A stretch of 64,000 nucleotides of DNA from Aurantibacter_A sp965215845 (lineage in GTDB: Bacteria; Bacteroidota; Bacteroidia; Flavobacteriales; Flavobacteriaceae): NCBI GenBank assembly GCA_965215845.1, contig CBDCEL010000003.1:992001-1056000 (forward strand). Direction: 5' to 3'. The notes under the pieces are model-generated. The model did not search any database. It was not told where the DNA came from and saw nothing but the letters and a program-made list of their open reading frames with translations. A program made the position numbers and the translations under genes. Each line of letters begins with the position of its first letter. The first letter of the stretch is position 1. Positions 62,260-64,000 of this stretch are shown piece by piece.

Positions 62260-62302
62260 ATTTGTAAATTGGCTCAGTTGAATCCGACATCCTAAGAATA
62301 AC

Positions 62303-63634
62303 ATGACCACACGAAGAAATTTTATAAAAAAAACCACCGCAGGCATGGCAGCTGTTACCCTGGGTGGATTTGTTTTCCCGAACAATAAAGCCTCAAGCAT
62401 TCTAGGTGCGAACGACCAGATCAATTGTGCCGTAATTGGCGTGAGAAGTCGCGCAAAGGCTCACGTCAAGGCAATAGGTGCAGACCCAAATGCCAAGATA
62501 CTCTACAACTGTGATGTGGACGATAACATCATCGAAGAGCACAATGTTTGGTGCGAGCGGAACATCGGTTATGTTCCCAAAGTAGAAAAGGACTTTCGGA
62601 AGATATTGGAAGACAAGGAGGTCGATGCTGTATTTATAGCGACTCCCGAACATTGGCATGCACCCATGGCAATTATGGCCATGCAGGCCGGAAAGCATGT
62701 TTATGTTGAGAAACCGTGCAGCCATAATCCGCACGAGAATGAACTTCTTGTGGCGGCACAAAAAAAGTACGGAAAGAAAGTGCAGATGGGCAACCAACAA
62801 CGTTCTGCCAAAACCTCAATTTTGGCCATAAAAGACATTCGGAATGGCATTATCGGTGATGTTTATAAAGGCGAAGCCTACTATAGTAACAATCGCGGTT
62901 CCATAGGAAAAGGAAAGAAAATAGACGTTCCCAAAACCTTGGATTGGGAGCTTTGGCAAGGTCCAGCCCCCAGAAAGGATTACAAAGACAACATTCATCC
63001 ATACAACTGGCACTGGTTCCGTAATTGGGGAACAGGTGAAATGCACAATAACGGCACACATGAAGTTGACATCTGCCGTTGGGCTTTAGGCGTCGACCTA
63101 CCTGAAAGTGTTACCTCGTTTGGAGGAAAATACGCATATGACGATGATTGGGAGTTTGTCGACAACCAACAGGTCACCTTCAAATTTGCAGATGATAAGT
63201 TCATTACGTGGACCGGGCATAGCCGAGGTATCATGAAGCCGCAAAGACCGGGAAGGGGTGTTACGATCTACGGAAGCAAGGGATCCATACAATTGGATCG
63301 AAATTTCTATAAGCTATATGACCTGCAGGGCAATCCTATAAAGTTCGAATTCGAAAAGTCTGCAAGTGCTACGACGAATACCCAAGGTATCGGAGGATTG
63401 GATGTTGACCATGTTGCCAATTTCTTTGCAGGAATTCGTTCAGATGAGTCCCTGCATGCCGAAATCAACGATGCGAGTATTTCGACCATGCTGTGCCATC
63501 TGGGAAATATGGCCCAAGACGCAGGTGAAACACTCAAGGTTGATTCTTCTTCGGGTAAGGTGCTCAATAATGAGAAAGCCATGGAAAACTGGAAACGCGA
63601 ATATGAAAATGGCTGGGAGCCAAAACTGTCTTAA
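62303..63634 (+). CDS. Gfo/Idh/MocA oxidoreductase with Tat-like leader
   Basis: 443 residues. Leader TTRRNFIKKTTAGMAAVTLG has the twin-arginine pattern TRRNFI. The Rossmann fold (CAVIGVRSRAKAHVKAIG) and the EKPCSHNPHE motif follow, then the C-terminal GFO_IDH_MocA domain (WHWFRNWGTGEMHNNGTHE). Such exported members are common in marine polysaccharide users. Another member begins immediately after. Confidence 0.9.
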   Translation: MTTRRNFIKKTTAGMAAVTLGGFVFPNNKASSILGANDQINCAVIGVRSRAKAHVKAIGADPNAKILYNCDVDDNIIEEHNVWCERNIGYVPKVEKDFRKILEDKEVDAVFIATPEHWHAPMAIMAMQAGKHVYVEKPCSHNPHENELLVAAQKKYGKKVQMGNQQRSAKTSILAIKDIRNGIIGDVYKGEAYYSNNRGSIGKGKKIDVPKTLDWELWQGPAPRKDYKDNIHPYNWHWFRNWGTGEMHNNGTHEVDICRWALGVDLPESVTSFGGKYAYDDDWEFVDNQQVTFKFADDKFITWTGHSRGIMKPQRPGRGVTIYGSKGSIQLDRNFYKLYDLQGNPIKFEFEKSASATTNTQGIGGLDVDHVANFFAGIRSDESLHAEINDASISTMLCHLGNMAQDAGETLKVDSSSGKVLNNEKAMENWKREYENGWEPKLS

Positions 63635-64000
63635 ATGAAGCGAAGAGATTTTATAGTGAAAGGTGGATTGGTGACCGCAGCCATGGGAACTTCAAGTACT
63701 GTCGTGGGGAAAGTCTTCTCCCAAAGTCCGAACGATGCCCTGAACATTGGTGTCATCGGTACGGGCGACCGTGGAGGAGGGCTCATTCCGTTCATAAATC
63801 AAATTCCAAATTTCAATGTGGCCGCCTGCTGCGACGTACTTCCTTTTCGTCTGGAAAAGGCAGTGGCAAGAGCCGAGGGAAAAGCAACGGCGTACAAAGA
63901 TTACCGAAAGTTACTCGAAAATAAAGATCTGGATGCAATCTTGGTGTCCACTCCGTTGAATACCCATTCGAAAATAGCAATGGATGCCATCGATGCCGGT
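63635..64000 (+). CDS. Gfo/Idh/MocA oxidoreductase with Tat-like leader, cut by the window end
   Basis: 122 codons visible. ATG directly follows the previous stop. Leader KRRDFIVKGGLVTAAMG (KRRDFI), then the nucleotide-binding loop IGVIGTGDRGGGLIPF and a strand-turn reading LVSTPLNTHSKIAMDAI. It is open at base 64000, so the C-terminal domain is not seen. Confidence 0.86.
   Translation, partial: MKRRDFIVKGGLVTAAMGTSSTVVGKVFSQSPNDALNIGVIGTGDRGGGLIPFINQIPNFNVAACCDVLPFRLEKAVARAEGKATAYKDYRKLLENKDLDAILVSTPLNTHSKIAMDAIDAG

Overview
The window reads as chromosome of a marine-type member of the Flavobacteriaceae (Bacteroidota). The signs are the protein families (Lnb-type acyltransferase domain protein, DUF2795 protein beside an 1121-residue SecA, SurA/lipoprotein/MoxR operon, CarboxypepD_reg-like protein), several TAnnTTTG-type -7 promoter boxes, scarcity of Shine-Dalgarno sequences, and the neighbourhood kdsD-tatC-lptB. 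There is no rRNA, CRISPR array or recognisable transposase. One tRNA, tRNA-Leu(GAG), is present.

Layout. 1-3.0 kb: left-truncated fused B12-dependent acyl-CoA mutase (IcmF type, minus strand). 3.1-3.6 kb: tRNA-Leu followed by a 358-bp unit that encodes only a GIY-YIG nuclease and is bounded by a 19-bp duplication of the tRNA 3' end. 3.6-10 kb (minus): thioredoxin-fold protein without CxxC, aconitase, MoxR ATPase, SurA-like chaperone/isomerase and its lipoprotein partner. 10-13.5 kb: small plus-strand cluster (two SRPBCC proteins, serine hydrolase, VOC protein, DJ-1-like lipoprotein). 13.6-19.2 kb: ArsR/PAP2 pair with matching palindromes, RluF, membrane-bound AraC regulator, M23 lipoprotein, CarboxypepD_reg protein. 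19.3-21.7 kb: a two-gene operon behind a 50-bp dyad, coding for a protein of unknown function and a cytosolic trypsin-like protease with a zinc ribbon; both carry what looks like the same YbjN/CesT-like domain. 21.8-37.1 kb: core genes (recQ, kdsD, tatC, lptB, pssA, Lnb-like, ABC-F, cobalamin adenosyltransferase, secA).

37.2-53.4 kb is a run of exported catabolic proteins (Tat-type oxidoreductase, histidine kinase, M14 peptidase, amidohydrolase, FG-GAP/VCBS protein, metallo-beta-lactamase-fold protein, phospholipase D, sulfatase, M24 peptidase), with five copies of a structured palindromic repeat and three paralogous small secreted proteins with a conserved basic C-terminus. Two of those paralogs lie in a duplication whose non-coding leader is better conserved than its coding part. 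53.9-64 kb: CotH-like protein, a tesA/ybbA/ybbP-type ABC export locus, M23 peptidase, malectin-domain lipoprotein, MsrA and two Tat-type oxidoreductases, the last cut by the right edge.

Best candidates for something undescribed: (1) the tRNA-bounded GIY-YIG unit as a minimal mobile element; (2) the cytosolic protease/YbjN-like operon; (3) the triplicated basic-tail secreted peptides with palindromic leaders. All assignments come from reading sequence and remembered family features; no search was run.
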